Positions 8,238-16,982 of a DNA stretch of 64,000 nucleotides are shown here, piece by piece. Every line of letters begins with the position of its first letter. Positions within the stretch are counted from its first letter, which is position 1. The DNA is from Lachnospiraceae bacterium. GTDB taxonomy: Bacteria > Bacillota > Clostridia > Lachnospirales > Lachnospiraceae. The position numbers were made by a program, and so were the translations under genes. The notes under the pieces are model-generated. The model did no database searches and was not told the DNA's origin. It saw only the letters and a list, made by a program, of their open reading frames with translations. The DNA is taken from NCBI GenBank assembly GCA_015057445.1, contig SVEI01000005.1:16286-80285 (forward strand), given 5' to 3'.

Positions 8238-8750
8238 TTATAATGCGAATGATCCTTCCTCGCCATCAGCTGTGAAGTAAACCATTCCTGTCTCTGGCTG
8301 ATAGTATACGTTTAAAGTCTTGATTGACTTCTTACCACTTACCTCTACTGCCTTAGCTACGATATCAGCTGTGTTAACCTGTCCGTTAGCATACTCGATG
8401 ATAACTGTCTCAGTTGCCTTCTTAGCTGGAGCCTTCTTTGCTGGTGCTTTCTTTGCTGGCTCTGCCTTCTTAGCTGGTGCCTTTGTAGCTGCTGCCTTAG
8501 TCTCTGTCTTCTTCTCAGTTGCCTTTGGAGCTGCTGCCTTCTTTGCAGGTGCCTTCTTAGCTACTTCCTTAGTTTCAGCCTTAGCCTCTACCTTCTTCTC
8601 CTCTGTCTTCTTCTCTGCTGCCTTTGGAGCTGCCTTCTTTGCAGGTGCCTTCTTAGCTGGTGCCTTAGTCTCTGCCTTCTTAGCCTCTGCTGCCTTAGCT
8701 GCCTCTACCTTAGCCATAGTTGAATCAACTGTTGCCTTCTTAACTGCCAT
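8238..8750 (-). CDS. Ala/Lys-rich histone-H1-like protein with DUF6465-type C-terminus
   Basis: The 170-residue product has two parts. Residues 1 to about 115 are almost only Ala, Lys, Glu, Thr and Pro in repeated APAKKA and KKAEAK motifs, like the tails of histone H1 and bacterial H1-like proteins. The last 55 residues form a compact domain (VIIEYANGQVNTADIV, LNVYYQPETGMVYFTA) like the Lachnospiraceae family I know as DUF6465. A DNA- or RNA-binding role is inferred from the basic tail; the C-terminal domain has no known function to me. GGAGG eight bases before 8750 fixes the start. It has its own terminator and shares a 21-nt post-stop sequence with proC. Confidence 0.85.
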   Translation of the reverse strand: MAVKKATVDSTMAKVEAAKAAEAKKAETKAPAKKAPAKKAAPKAAEKKTEEKKVEAKAETKEVAKKAPAKKAAAPKATEKKTETKAAATKAPAKKAEPAKKAPAKKAPAKKATETVIIEYANGQVNTADIVAKAVEVSGKKSIKTLNVYYQPETGMVYFTADGEEGSFAL

Positions 8751-8906
8751 TGTTACTACCTCCATAAAAGTAAAATAATTGTTCTATATGTTCACCAATG
8801 ATGTCTTTTTCTTTTTCGCTAGGTTTGATGATACCCCTTTTTTCTAGGTTTTGCAAGGATTTTCGACATTTTCTTAAGTATTTACCAATGGATTATGATA
8901 AAGTTC

Positions 8907-8961
8907 AAAAAAAAAATACATTTTGCACAAAAGATTTTCCTCTTAGTGCAAAATGTATTTT
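8907..8961 (-). terminator. Terminator of the PilZ gene, overlapping its stop codon
   Basis: A perfect 16-bp stem, AAAATACATTTTGCAC (8913-8928) with its complement at 8946-8961, is followed on the minus strand by ten T. The stop codon at 8960-8962 lies in the stem base. Confidence 0.9.
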
Positions 8962-9565
8962 AGCTTCTATGCCTCTGTTTAAAACTTATGTACTTAGGTA
9001 AATCTCTGCATAAGTTTGTTATTTCAAATCCGTAGATATCCATATCCTCTCGTTCTTCTTTACGAACAAGGATGCCTGTAAGATTCAGTTCATATCCATT
9101 CTCTTCGTAGATGAGATTAGCTCTATCACCAATATTAAATCCTAATTCCCTAGTTCTATCTGCAATACCAAATCCAGTGGCACTTACATCTTTAATCATG
9201 ACCTTCTGAGAACCACGACCTACCATCTTTAGGGTTCCAATATTGGATACTGGCACTCTAAAGCTACCTCTTCTATTATGTCTTATACCCTCACAGGAAA
9301 CTTGAAGCACATATTCATTTTTGTAATTAACTACTCTAGCCTGCTTCCACAGATATGGAACATTCTCATCCAGCATACATTCTAGCTGAACCTTAACATT
9401 GTCAAAATTAAGTCTCTGGGGGGATTCAAAATCAATACCAATAATGGCTACAGCATCATTAAGTACTTTCTTGATGTAGCCTTCTAGTCTCATCTCATTG
9501 TCTGCGGTGCTGACTAAGAGAGTTATGCGGCATTCTGCCTCTAATTCGGATAATCTTATTCCCAC
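8960..9565 (-). CDS. PilZ-domain c-di-GMP-binding protein (YcgR-like)
   Basis: The protein of about 201 residues has an N-terminal domain of YcgR type followed by a PilZ domain. The c-di-GMP binding residues are visible: the RRGSFR stretch near residues 98-103 and DVSATGFG (D126-S128-G131), matching RxxxR and D/NxSxxG. It should bind cyclic di-GMP and pass the signal to a partner, in many firmicutes the flagellar motor or a glycan synthase. The ATG seven codons upstream overlaps nothing useful, whereas the GTG at 9565 has GGAGG seven bases before it, so I take GTG. A GGDEF-EAL protein at 36504-38426 shows that c-di-GMP signalling exists in this genome. Confidence 0.88.
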   Translation of the reverse strand: MGIRLSELEAECRITLLVSTADNEMRLEGYIKKVLNDAVAIIGIDFESPQRLNFDNVKVQLECMLDENVPYLWKQARVVNYKNEYVLQVSCEGIRHNRRGSFRVPVSNIGTLKMVGRGSQKVMIKDVSATGFGIADRTRELGFNIGDRANLIYEENGYELNLTGILVRKEEREDMDIYGFEITNLCRDLPKYISFKQRHRS

Positions 9566-9644
9566 AAGTAATCCTCCGTAATACATTTATATGGTTTGAT
9601 TTTAAATGATTTTGTGCATTTTTTCAATGTATTTCGACAGTAAC

Positions 9645-9676
9645 AGAAAAAATGGTAGCGCTTTAAAGCGCTACCA
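9645..9676 (-). terminator. Terminator of the ChW-repeat gene
   Basis: A perfect palindrome, ATGGTAGCGCTTT with its complement (9652-9676), is followed by six T on the minus strand. Confidence 0.88.
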
Positions 9677-9703
9677 TATCCATAATTATATCATAGTTCA
9701 AAA

Positions 9704-12385
9704 TTAATTTGAAAACGGAGTTCCTGGTTCTACAGTACCATCATAAACAAGACCTGATTTTGGATATTCAGACGTATTTTTATCTACATCCATATTTTCA
9801 ACTTCTTCATGAGTCAGTATCATATAATCTGGTATTTTCTCCCAATCAGAACTAGAATAGTATCCTCTCTCAAAATAAGCATTATGACCATACCAAGCAT
9901 CATATTCGCTAATATACTCAAATGCAACATCTTGAGTTACTGTTTCTCCATCCTCATTAACATAAGTCATGTCCCTTACAATAATTGTAGACTCTGGATA
10001 TTCCTCAAAGGTTGCACCTGGTTCTATACAATTAAATACATTAACATATCTTCCATCAACCCACACTTCAGATGCATATTTTAAATATACATAATCATTA
10101 TAAGTTTGTGTGTAAACATAAGTATATGCCAAGCCATAATCAAAACCACCTTCAGCAGCTACTTTTAACCATGCCCCTGAGGTACCTTTAGCTTCATTCT
10201 TTATAGTATCCTTAAATGTATCTCCTGTAATCATATCACGATACACTGCCAGTTCTTCCTCTGATTTAGTACCTATCTCAAGTATCTTAGCTCTTCTTTC
10301 TTCTACACTTTTAGTAGAATAATCATTTGCAGAACCATCATAGGTGTACAGTGTACCTATACATCTTGTATATACTGGGTCTGAGCTTCCCTCTCCTGCA
10401 CCACCGTACATCTCTGTACGACCATCATATGTAACATCAATCATCCAGTGCATTGAGCCGTTTGCTTTAATTATACAATCTGGTTCTAATATTGTTGCAA
10501 CACTGGCCATAGCATTAGGAAAGCTCAAAGAATCCGCTGTTACCGGGTATGAATAAAACAATAGTGATCTCTCTATTGTATTTTCATACATACTGTAGTG
10601 ATCATTCAAGCCTAACTCTGGATATGGTGATGTGGCAAGTAATGGATATGGTCTATCCTCATTAGGCTTAGAGGTATCCTGCAAACCTTTTGGATAAACA
10701 GACAAATTCCTAAGTGCACTCTGTGCGTTATTTAAATTTGTAAACAAGTCCTTAGTTGGATCTGTATGATATTCAACAAGATAATAATCAACTGGCATTA
10801 CTGGCTCACATTTCACAGTAACTGATGTATCTGTATATACAGGATTATTATATGTATAGCCACCATCAACTCGATACTCTATGTGAAATGCTCTATCCGC
10901 TTGTTGTAATACGAAATCTCCGCCATCTGTTCCATAATTTTCTAATTCGAAGAAATATCCGCCATTAACTCTTCCAGTTTCCTTATCCTCATATTGAACA
11001 TCAATAAACCTTCTGCCAACAGGCTTTAGCATAGACATTGCATCAACATTTGAAGCTCTCGTTTCATCATAATACTTACTTTCCTTATCAATAAATCTAA
11101 CATAATTAGGATTTGGATTATCAGTTTTAACAAAATACATATTGTTAAATGGCGCATTAAGAGGAATTATCTCATAGAAATAATCAGTAACATCAATATA
11201 ATCTGCATCACTTGTATCACCTGTAGTTCCTGTGTTTTGCTCCACAAATGGATTTACTGGAATCTGATCAGCAGACTTATATACAAAACCTGTAGTTGTT
11301 CTAGACCTAACTCCCTCAACATCTCCAGGAGCACCCGAATTCTTATCCACAAGGACAATCTGTATTGCTTCTAGTCGTTTGCCATAGCCCGCTGTTCCTG
11401 ATGGTTCACCATTTTTAACCCAGCCAAGCCATCCATAGGATTGAGCATGCACTCTATAGTACACATCATAGTATTTTGCAATCTCTCCAGTAAGATAAAT
11501 CTGAATTGATTCTAGACGCTTTGCCTGTCCACTAGTTCCAGACATGGCACCATCAGAAACCCATCCTTGCCAACCATAAGTCTGTACATGTGTACGATAA
11601 GTAATTCCTCCATTATACTGCTTATTTGTAAGCTTTATATTAATTCCCTCAAGACGCTTTGATAAGCCACTTGTTCCAGATACTTTTCCATTATTCTTCC
11701 ATCCCTGCCAACCAAATGTTTGAACATGGGTTTTATATATAACATTAGTTTTGTTTGCCCCGGACACATTCTCATCCGAAGCCCCTGTTTTACTAATATA
11801 TGCCTTATCATTTGTAGCTTTTATACCCTTATACTCATTAGGAAGTGTTTCACCCTTAGAAACTACAACCACTTGTATACCCTCAAGCCTCTTAGCAAGA
11901 CCAGCGGTTCCTGCAGCCTGACCATTCTTTGCCCAGGATAACCAGCCGTAGGTTTGGGCATGCACTCTATAATATACATCATACTTACTTGCATCTGCTC
12001 CTGTAAGCTGAATTTTTATAGCCTCAAGGCGTTTTGCTTCCCCTTCAGTTCCGTTCATTTCACCATTAGATGACCAAGGCAACCAACCATAAGTCTGACA
12101 GTGAGTAGTGTATTGTATACCAAGATTAGCATCACCTTCAACAATTATTTCAATACCCTCTAAACGCTTTGCCTTACCACTAGTTCCAGACATATCACCA
12201 TCTTTTTTCCACGTGCTGGTTTTACCAGCTTCTCCCTCCCAGCCAAATGTTTGGATATGGGTACGATAGTTTACGCTCACATCATTTGCTGCTTTTGCAA
12301 TTTTTGCCGGAACATGTGCAAGGGTTGACATAATAACTGCAAATGCAATCAACAATGTAAGTATTCTTTTTCCTGTTGCCCTCAT
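9704..12385 (-). CDS. Secreted ChW-repeat surface protein
   Basis: The 893-residue protein begins with a signal peptide (about residues 1-32, basic start then a hydrophobic run, ending near AKIAKA). Six clostridial hydrophobic-W (ChW) repeats follow between about residues 38 and 350. Each has the form Y-x-(T/V)-H-x-Q-(T/S)-(F/Y)-G-W, then NG or DG, GT-(S/A/E)-G and KRLE-(G/A/S)-I. The repeats fall into two blocks of three separated by a linker near residue 190. The remaining 500 residues are Tyr/Asp-rich and I do not recognise them. ChW repeats are known from clostridial surface and secreted proteins and are thought to mediate binding. GGAGG precedes the start, and the gene is monocistronic. 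Confidence 0.88.
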   Translation of the reverse strand: MRATGKRILTLLIAFAVIMSTLAHVPAKIAKAANDVSVNYRTHIQTFGWEGEAGKTSTWKKDGDMSGTSGKAKRLEGIEIIVEGDANLGIQYTTHCQTYGWLPWSSNGEMNGTEGEAKRLEAIKIQLTGADASKYDVYYRVHAQTYGWLSWAKNGQAAGTAGLAKRLEGIQVVVVSKGETLPNEYKGIKATNDKAYISKTGASDENVSGANKTNVIYKTHVQTFGWQGWKNNGKVSGTSGLSKRLEGINIKLTNKQYNGGITYRTHVQTYGWQGWVSDGAMSGTSGQAKRLESIQIYLTGEIAKYYDVYYRVHAQSYGWLGWVKNGEPSGTAGYGKRLEAIQIVLVDKNSGAPGDVEGVRSRTTTGFVYKSADQIPVNPFVEQNTGTTGDTSDADYIDVTDYFYEIIPLNAPFNNMYFVKTDNPNPNYVRFIDKESKYYDETRASNVDAMSMLKPVGRRFIDVQYEDKETGRVNGGYFFELENYGTDGGDFVLQQADRAFHIEYRVDGGYTYNNPVYTDTSVTVKCEPVMPVDYYLVEYHTDPTKDLFTNLNNAQSALRNLSVYPKGLQDTSKPNEDRPYPLLATSPYPELGLNDHYSMYENTIERSLLFYSYPVTADSLSFPNAMASVATILEPDCIIKANGSMHWMIDVTYDGRTEMYGGAGEGSSDPVYTRCIGTLYTYDGSANDYSTKSVEERRAKILEIGTKSEEELAVYRDMITGDTFKDTIKNEAKGTSGAWLKVAAEGGFDYGLAYTYVYTQTYNDYVYLKYASEVWVDGRYVNVFNCIEPGATFEEYPESTIIVRDMTYVNEDGETVTQDVAFEYISEYDAWYGHNAYFERGYYSSSDWEKIPDYMILTHEEVENMDVDKNTSEYPKSGLVYDGTVEPGTPFSN

Positions 12386-12545
12386 AATCGTCCTCCTCGT
12401 ATTATCATATTAATGCAATTTTATAACAACAAAATATTAATTTCAATCATAGACTTTAAATGCCTGCAGAATGTCATATTATAACATATAAACACAAAGT
12501 ACTTTTAGTGTAGTTAATGCCTTGTTGAATAATTTGGGACAAATG

Positions 12546-12583
12546 CAAAAACAAATGCTATGCACTTTCTTGTGCATAGCATT
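12546..12583 (-). terminator. Terminator of the XRE regulator gene
   Basis: AATGCTATGCAC (12554-12565) pairs perfectly with GTGCATAGCATT (12572-12583). A T-rich stretch follows on each strand, and the stop codon overlaps the stem. Confidence 0.8.
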
Positions 12584-12869
12584 ATCTTTTTTTCTTCATA
12601 GCAGCAATCAGTTGTTTCAATGCTACTATTTCATCATCTGACAATCCAGATAAATCTATATCATTTTTTCTATTTACGCCAAGCAAATAATCTGTAGTAA
12701 CATTAAAAATATTTGAAATTTCAATTAGCACTTCATAAGAAGGTAATCTAATTCCATTTTCATAAGCACTAACTACTGATTTTGTTAGTCCTAATTTTTT
12801 TGATAACTGTGCTTGTGTGTATTCATTTCTAGTTCTTAATAACTTTAAAGTGTTTCCAAAGTCAACCAT
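12582..12869 (-). CDS. XRE-family helix-turn-helix regulator
   Basis: The 95-residue protein is a Cro/CI-type DNA-binding domain. The HTH spans about residues 18-40 (YTQAQLSKKLGLTKSVVSAYENG), and the following helices include TDYLLGV. A short tail (LSDDEIVALKQLIAAMKKKR) may mediate dimerisation. There is no ligand or peptidase domain. It is divergent from a small protein gene and a lipoprotein gene, and the gap holds a promoter and an inverted repeat. It most likely represses that pair or itself. AGGAGG precedes the start. Confidence 0.9.
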   Translation of the reverse strand: MVDFGNTLKLLRTRNEYTQAQLSKKLGLTKSVVSAYENGIRLPSYEVLIEISNIFNVTTDYLLGVNRKNDIDLSGLSDDEIVALKQLIAAMKKKR

Positions 12870-12899
12870 ATCAAAACCTCCTTACTCCAACATACTACT

Positions 12900-12969
12900 A
12901 TAGAATGTGTTTTTATTTGGTGGATTATGTATTCTATTAGTTGACTTAAAATAAAAAAATTGATATTAT
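12900..12969 (+). promoter_or_regulatory. Promoter with candidate XRE operator
   Basis: TTGACT (12941-12946) and TATTAT (12964-12969) lie 17 bp apart upstream of the gene at 13003. ATAGAAT (12900-12906) and ATTCTAT (12931-12937) form a 7-bp inverted repeat just before the -35 box and are a candidate operator for the divergent regulator. The operator part is inference. Confidence 0.55.
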
Positions 12970-13002
12970 TTCTATAAATTACACAAGAGAGGGGGAAATC
13001 AA

Positions 13003-13299
13003 ATGTACTTTATAGGACCATTGATAGGTGGATTGATAATGTATGCCATTATTTCTGCTTTAGTAAAAGCTCCTGGTTCAAGTCTACAATCAAAATTTGT
13101 TCAACTTGGAACTCTAAAAGGAAAAACTTACTCAGAAATAGTGAGTGCAGTAGGAAATCCATCTTCAACATCAGCAACAGTAGGTACGGATGGTAAGCCA
13201 GTTAAAATCAAACAATGGATGGCTACTGGATATCACATTGTACTATTGTTTGATGAAAACGACATTTGCTTAGGTGTAAGCAGCGAAACAAAAGTATAG
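13003..13299 (+). CDS. Small single-helix membrane protein
   Basis: The 98-residue product opens with a glycine-rich hydrophobic helix (residues 1-20), then a short soluble domain with GKTYSEIVSAVGNPSS. That segment resembles, at a general level, the SmpA/BamE-type fold in which a short helix is followed by a G-N-P turn. I cannot assign it to a family with confidence. It starts after a strong GAGAGGGGG site, has its own promoter and is followed 19 bp later by a lipoprotein gene, so the two are probably made together. Confidence 0.75.
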   Translation: MYFIGPLIGGLIMYAIISALVKAPGSSLQSKFVQLGTLKGKTYSEIVSAVGNPSSTSATVGTDGKPVKIKQWMATGYHIVLLFDENDICLGVSSETKV

Positions 13300-13318
13300 A
13301 ATATCATTGGAGGTTAAA

Positions 13319-13945
13319 ATGAAAAGAAAATCTATATTGTCATTGATTATTTTAGTAATACTATTTAGTTTATCAGCATGCGGAAAAGACAAAGAAAAAG
13401 AAGTTGCTGACACATATTCTGAGGATTTTGATAAACTATATTCAGACATTGGAGAATTAAAAACTCATAGTGATACCGTAACTGGAATAGTTACTTTCAC
13501 ATGGGAAGAAGCTGGTCCTGACAGAACAAAAGGTGTATTAAGTAATCTCATTGCTTTTGATACTAGCTCTCCAGAAACCAGTATGGCTTATTGTGATATT
13601 GGAGCATTCATCGAAGGAAATACCACAATTGATTATAATTTTGGAGAATTCACTCCTGCTGATAAAGAAAAAGTAGATGCTATTATAATCGAATATCAAA
13701 CTTCATATAATGAATTAAGTACATTAGATGCATCTATATTAACAGAATTAAAAGAGTTCAAAAACAAACATAATGAAAAACACCCAGAAGGAGTTGCTGC
13801 ATTAACTGAATACTACACAGAGACCAGTTCTTATGCAAGTCTAGCACTAAATCCAACTGGTAGCTTAATGGATTATATGGATAATGTATCCACATTCAAA
13901 ACATCTATTGATAGTCTAAAGAAGACAGCCGATTTAGCAAAATAA
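13319..13945 (+). CDS. Lipoprotein of unknown function
   Basis: The product of about 208 residues has a lipoprotein signal ending in SLSAC, then a Lys/Glu-rich stretch and a mostly helical domain. I do not recognise the domain. The start is the ATG at 13319, five bases after GGAGG; an in-frame TTG four codons earlier overlaps that site. It follows a small membrane-protein gene in the same transcript and ends at a strong palindrome. With the divergent XRE gene these three form a compact cassette lying between housekeeping genes. Confidence 0.8.
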   Translation: MKRKSILSLIILVILFSLSACGKDKEKEVADTYSEDFDKLYSDIGELKTHSDTVTGIVTFTWEEAGPDRTKGVLSNLIAFDTSSPETSMAYCDIGAFIEGNTTIDYNFGEFTPADKEKVDAIIIEYQTSYNELSTLDASILTELKEFKNKHNEKHPEGVAALTEYYTETSSYASLALNPTGSLMDYMDNVSTFKTSIDSLKKTADLAK

Positions 13946-13947
13946 CA

Positions 13948-13981
13948 CTAAAAGCAGCAGGGTTAACCCTGCTGCTTTTAG
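13948..13981 (+). terminator. Terminator after the lipoprotein gene
   Basis: CTAAAAGCAGCAGGGTT and its exact complement form a 17-bp perfect palindrome. The T content comes from the stem end itself. Confidence 0.75.
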
Positions 13982-14082
13982 TTCTGCTTTATGTTTATAA
14001 CAAGAGTTAGATAATGCAAAATATTGCATTATCTTGTTGAAAAAAACACTTTTCTTCCACTTTCCCTTATGGTTTTAGGCAC

Positions 14083-14115
14083 AAAAAAGGGAACAGGTAT
14101 CTCTACCTATTCCCT
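14083..14115 (-). terminator. Terminator after rubrerythrin
   Basis: On the minus strand AGGGAATAGGTA pairs with TACCTGTTCCCT (one mismatch), followed by six T. Confidence 0.85.
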
Positions 14116-14143
14116 AAAACTTATAATTCTATGCGATTTTTAA

Positions 14144-14686
14144 TTAACCAAAGTATCTCTTATGAAGTCCCTCAAATGCCTTACCATGTCTAGCCTCATC
14201 CCTTGCCATCTCATGGACTGTGTCATGGATTGCGTCAAGGTCAAGTGCCTTAGCACGCTTTGCAAGATCGAACTTTCCTAAAGTTGCTCCATTCTCAGCT
14301 TCGATTCTCATCTCAAGATTCTTCTTAGTTGAGTCAGTTACAACCTCTCCTAAAAGCTCTGCAAATTTAGCTGCATGCTCTGCTTCCTCGTAAGCTGCCT
14401 TCTCCCAGTAGAGACCGATCTCTGGGTATCCCTCTCTATGTGCTACTCTAGCCATAGCAAGGTACATACCTACTTCTGTACACTCTCCCATGAAGTTAGC
14501 TCTTAAATCTTCCATAATATCTTCTGGTGCGCCCTGTGCTACGCCTACAACGTGCTCTGCTGCCCAAACTCTCTCAGCTGCCTGCTCTACAAACTTCTCA
14601 GCTGGTACATTACACTGTGGGCATCTCTCTGGTGCCGCATCTCCCTCATGAACATATCCACATACGCTACATACAAACTTACTCAT
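14144..14686 (-). CDS. Rubrerythrin with N-terminal rubredoxin domain (reverse type)
   Basis: The protein has a rubredoxin-like Fe(Cys)4 domain first (C6, C9, C22, C25; CSVCGY and CPQC) and then a ferritin-like di-iron four-helix domain with [13 protein letters not shown] and DEARH. This order is reversed from classical rubrerythrin. Proteins of this type act in clostridia as NADH-linked peroxidases that detoxify hydrogen peroxide and protect anaerobes from oxygen. The start at 14686 has AAAGGAG eight bases upstream; six extra codons in frame lie before that site. A Fur/PerR-like box lies about 60 bp upstream, in line with peroxide or iron control. The gene is monocistronic. Confidence 0.95.
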   Translation of the reverse strand: MSKFVCSVCGYVHEGDAAPERCPQCNVPAEKFVEQAAERVWAAEHVVGVAQGAPEDIMEDLRANFMGECTEVGMYLAMARVAHREGYPEIGLYWEKAAYEEAEHAAKFAELLGEVVTDSTKKNLEMRIEAENGATLGKFDLAKRAKALDLDAIHDTVHEMARDEARHGKAFEGLHKRYFG

Positions 14687-14744
14687 AATCTTATCTCCTT
14701 TCAATGTGAAAAAATATTTATCTAACAGTATGATTCGTATTTTT

Positions 14745-14763
14745 AATAATGATAATCATTACT
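14745..14763. promoter_or_regulatory. Fur/PerR-like operator upstream of rubrerythrin
   Basis: AATAATGATAATCATTACT matches the classical Fur box GATAATGATAATCATTATC at 16 of 19 positions, including an uninterrupted 16-base core. PerR sites share this layout. The downstream gene is a peroxide-detoxifying enzyme, so PerR is the likelier regulator. This is inference from the motif and context. Confidence 0.7.
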
Positions 14764-14844
14764 GTTTTGCTCTGAACTTAATATAACACAAGGTTTTATA
14801 TATGTCAACATCTTTTTGATAATTTTTTTCAAAATGAATTAAGT

Positions 14845-14874
14845 AAAAAATATACAGGGAATTAACCCTGCATA
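14845..14874 (-). terminator. Short terminator overlapping the murF stop
   Basis: CAGGG and CCCTG (14855-14859 and 14866-14870, extended by A/T pairs) are followed by a TATATTTTTT stretch on the minus strand. Confidence 0.5.
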
Positions 14875-16232
14875 TTTTCAACTATTTCCTTTAAGTTCAT
14901 TCCGTTTGAACCTTTAATCAAAACTATATCCTCTGGATTCATAACTGACATAAGATATAAAGCTACCTCTCCATTATCCTTGAAAGAATAACACTTTATC
15001 TTAGAATCAGAGTCCTGAACCGCCTTGACAAATTGCTGAGACAGTTCTCCAACCACAACTAACTCATCTATATCCTTCGTAGCCAAATGTTTTCCAACTT
15101 CATAATGGAACTGTTCGCTGTTATCTCCTAGCTCAAACATATCTCCTAGAACAGCGATTTTTTTACCTCCGCTTTGGAGATCTGCCAGAACATTTATGCT
15201 TGCTTTCATAGAATCTGGACTTGCGTTGTAGGTATCATCAATTATGGTATATTTTCCAGGTATGCTGATAAGCTTCTGTCTCATACCATTAAATTCTTTA
15301 TACCCTTGCACCGCCTTATTTAAATCTAATCCCATATAGTAGCTTATAGCTAAGCCTGCCAACGAATTGCCAACATTGTGTATTCCTAAAGCATTTAATT
15401 CTACTGGTATTCTTACATCTTTACATACGAAATCGTAGTAATATTTGTAATTTTCCTGTCTAATATTTTCTGCTCTATAGTCACACCAGTCTGCTGTTCC
15501 ATAAAACTGAACCTTTTCATTCATCTGTCCTCTAAGCTCAGCCAACATCGGATCATCACCATTTAACAAAACCAATCCATCCGGGTTCATATGTGTAGTT
15601 ATAGAAAGTTTTTCTTTTCTAGTATTCTCAATGGTTCCAAAATTCTCCATATGAGCTAATCCTATAACAGTAACAACGCATATGTCAGGTTTTGATATGT
15701 CCGAAAGAACCTCCATCTCACCTGGCTTACTAATTCCATGCTCAAGAACTGCTACCTTATGTTTTCTGTTAATTCTGTCCACACATATAGGAAGTCCTTC
15801 TTGAGAATTATAATTTTGCTCTGTCTGATAGGTATTAATATTACACTCTAAAGCCGCAGCTATCATTTCTCTGGTGGTCGTCTTTCCCACACTACCAGTT
15901 ACACCGATGACTGGTATACGACTTATTCTATTCTCTCTAATATACTTTGCCAAAGCCTGATGGGCTTTTAACACGTCGCTTACGTAAATATATGGTTTCT
16001 CAGAAATTACTATTCCTGTATGCTGAGATGTGAATGTTGCAGCACCTATTTCCAATGCGCTTTCTATAAATCTATGTGCATCCACATTATTTCCCACAAA
16101 GGGAACAAACAAATCTCCCTCTTTAATTAATCTAGAGTTTGTGCACACATCTTTAATTTGAACATTTTCGTCACCACTAAGGAGTACTCCTCCCGTGGCC
16201 TCTAAAACATCCTTTATGGTTATGTCAAACAT
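14862..16232 (-). CDS. murF: UDP-N-acetylmuramoyl-tripeptide--D-Ala-D-Ala ligase
   Basis: MurF adds D-Ala-D-Ala to the UDP-MurNAc-tripeptide, the last cytoplasmic step in making the peptidoglycan precursor. The ATP-binding motif GVTGSVGKTTT is at residues 110-120. Other family signatures are TNSRLIKEGDLFVPF near the N-terminus, ISKPGEM, and IDDTYNASPDSM in the C-terminal domain. The length of 456 residues is normal. AAGGAG precedes the start. It lies 42 bp after a DJ-1-family gene and may be co-transcribed with it. No other mur gene is in the window. Confidence 0.96.
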   Translation of the reverse strand: MFDITIKDVLEATGGVLLSGDENVQIKDVCTNSRLIKEGDLFVPFVGNNVDAHRFIESALEIGAATFTSQHTGIVISEKPYIYVSDVLKAHQALAKYIRENRISRIPVIGVTGSVGKTTTREMIAAALECNINTYQTEQNYNSQEGLPICVDRINRKHKVAVLEHGISKPGEMEVLSDISKPDICVVTVIGLAHMENFGTIENTRKEKLSITTHMNPDGLVLLNGDDPMLAELRGQMNEKVQFYGTADWCDYRAENIRQENYKYYYDFVCKDVRIPVELNALGIHNVGNSLAGLAISYYMGLDLNKAVQGYKEFNGMRQKLISIPGKYTIIDDTYNASPDSMKASINVLADLQSGGKKIAVLGDMFELGDNSEQFHYEVGKHLATKDIDELVVVGELSQQFVKAVQDSDSKIKCYSFKDNGEVALYLMSVMNPEDIVLIKGSNGMNLKEIVENMQG

Positions 16233-16274
16233 ATCTATCTCCTTTTACTACATCAACTTCATTCTTAAGGTTAG

Positions 16275-16823
16275 TTATATGGTGTACACTATAGCCTTTG
16301 CCAGCTTATTAGCAGTATCTTCATCAATAAGCTCGCAGATAATTGCAAGAGCAAAATCTATAGCGGTTCCAACTCCCCTACTTGTAATTATATTCTCATC
16401 TATAACAACTGGTTCATATTTTACAATAGCATCTACAAGCCCATCTTCCATTCCTGGATAGCAGGTTGCATACTTCCCCTTTAAAAGTCCCATCTTACCA
16501 AATATGGTAGGTGCCGCACATATTGCAGCTATATACTTACCTCTGTTATTATATGTCTTAATCATGGTTTCAAGACCAAGGTGAGCAGCTAAATTGGTTG
16601 TTCCTGGCATTCCACCAGGAAGAATCAGCATATCCACATCGTCATCAGCCTTATCAAACACCTTATCCATCTTTACAGTTATTCCATGGGCTCCCTTAAC
16701 CTCTTTTATACCTGTAACAGAAACCATATCAACTTCAATTTTTGCTCTTCTTAATAAGTCCACAACAGTGAGCGCTTCAACCTCCTCAAAGCCTGTTGCA
16801 AAATACATATTAACTTTACTCAT
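16275..16823 (-). CDS. DJ-1/PfpI-family protein (YajL/ThiJ-like)
   Basis: The 182-residue protein is a one-domain DJ-1 superfamily member. The catalytic cysteine lies in AAICAAP (C102) at the nucleophile elbow, with the partner glutamate in GFEEVEA (E14) and LILPGG in the strand before. Family members are described as glyoxalase III-like enzymes, deglycases or redox-sensitive chaperones, and the sequence does not separate these. GGGAGG precedes the start. It is upstream of murF on the same strand, 42 bp apart, with no obvious functional link. Confidence 0.9.
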   Translation of the reverse strand: MSKVNMYFATGFEEVEALTVVDLLRRAKIEVDMVSVTGIKEVKGAHGITVKMDKVFDKADDDVDMLILPGGMPGTTNLAAHLGLETMIKTYNNRGKYIAAICAAPTIFGKMGLLKGKYATCYPGMEDGLVDAIVKYEPVVIDENIITSRGVGTAIDFALAIICELIDEDTANKLAKAIVYTI

Positions 16824-16982
16824 ATTATCCTCCCAGTATTATTAATATTTAACCTTCGCGTATTTTATATAGATTCATTCTTTTATAAATTTTCCTTTTT
16901 AATCCATACAGAAGTAGTATATAATATATAGGTAAAATATTCAATTTATTATTTCATTTTAAATGGCTAAGGAGTAAATATT

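Noticed and set aside
8320..8778. A 152-residue Ala/Phe/Ser-rich rightward frame
   Set aside because: It is the antisense shadow of the Ala/Lys-rich gene; the biased codons of that gene keep the opposite frame open.
9704..12385. Toxin repeats of the choline-binding type
   Set aside because: The repeats have the ChW pattern H-x-Q-(T/S)-(F/Y)-G-W and KRLE, not the aromatic GW motif of choline-binding modules.
14144..14686. Classical rubrerythrin
   Set aside because: The rubredoxin cysteines come before the ferritin-like domain, so the reverse type fits better.
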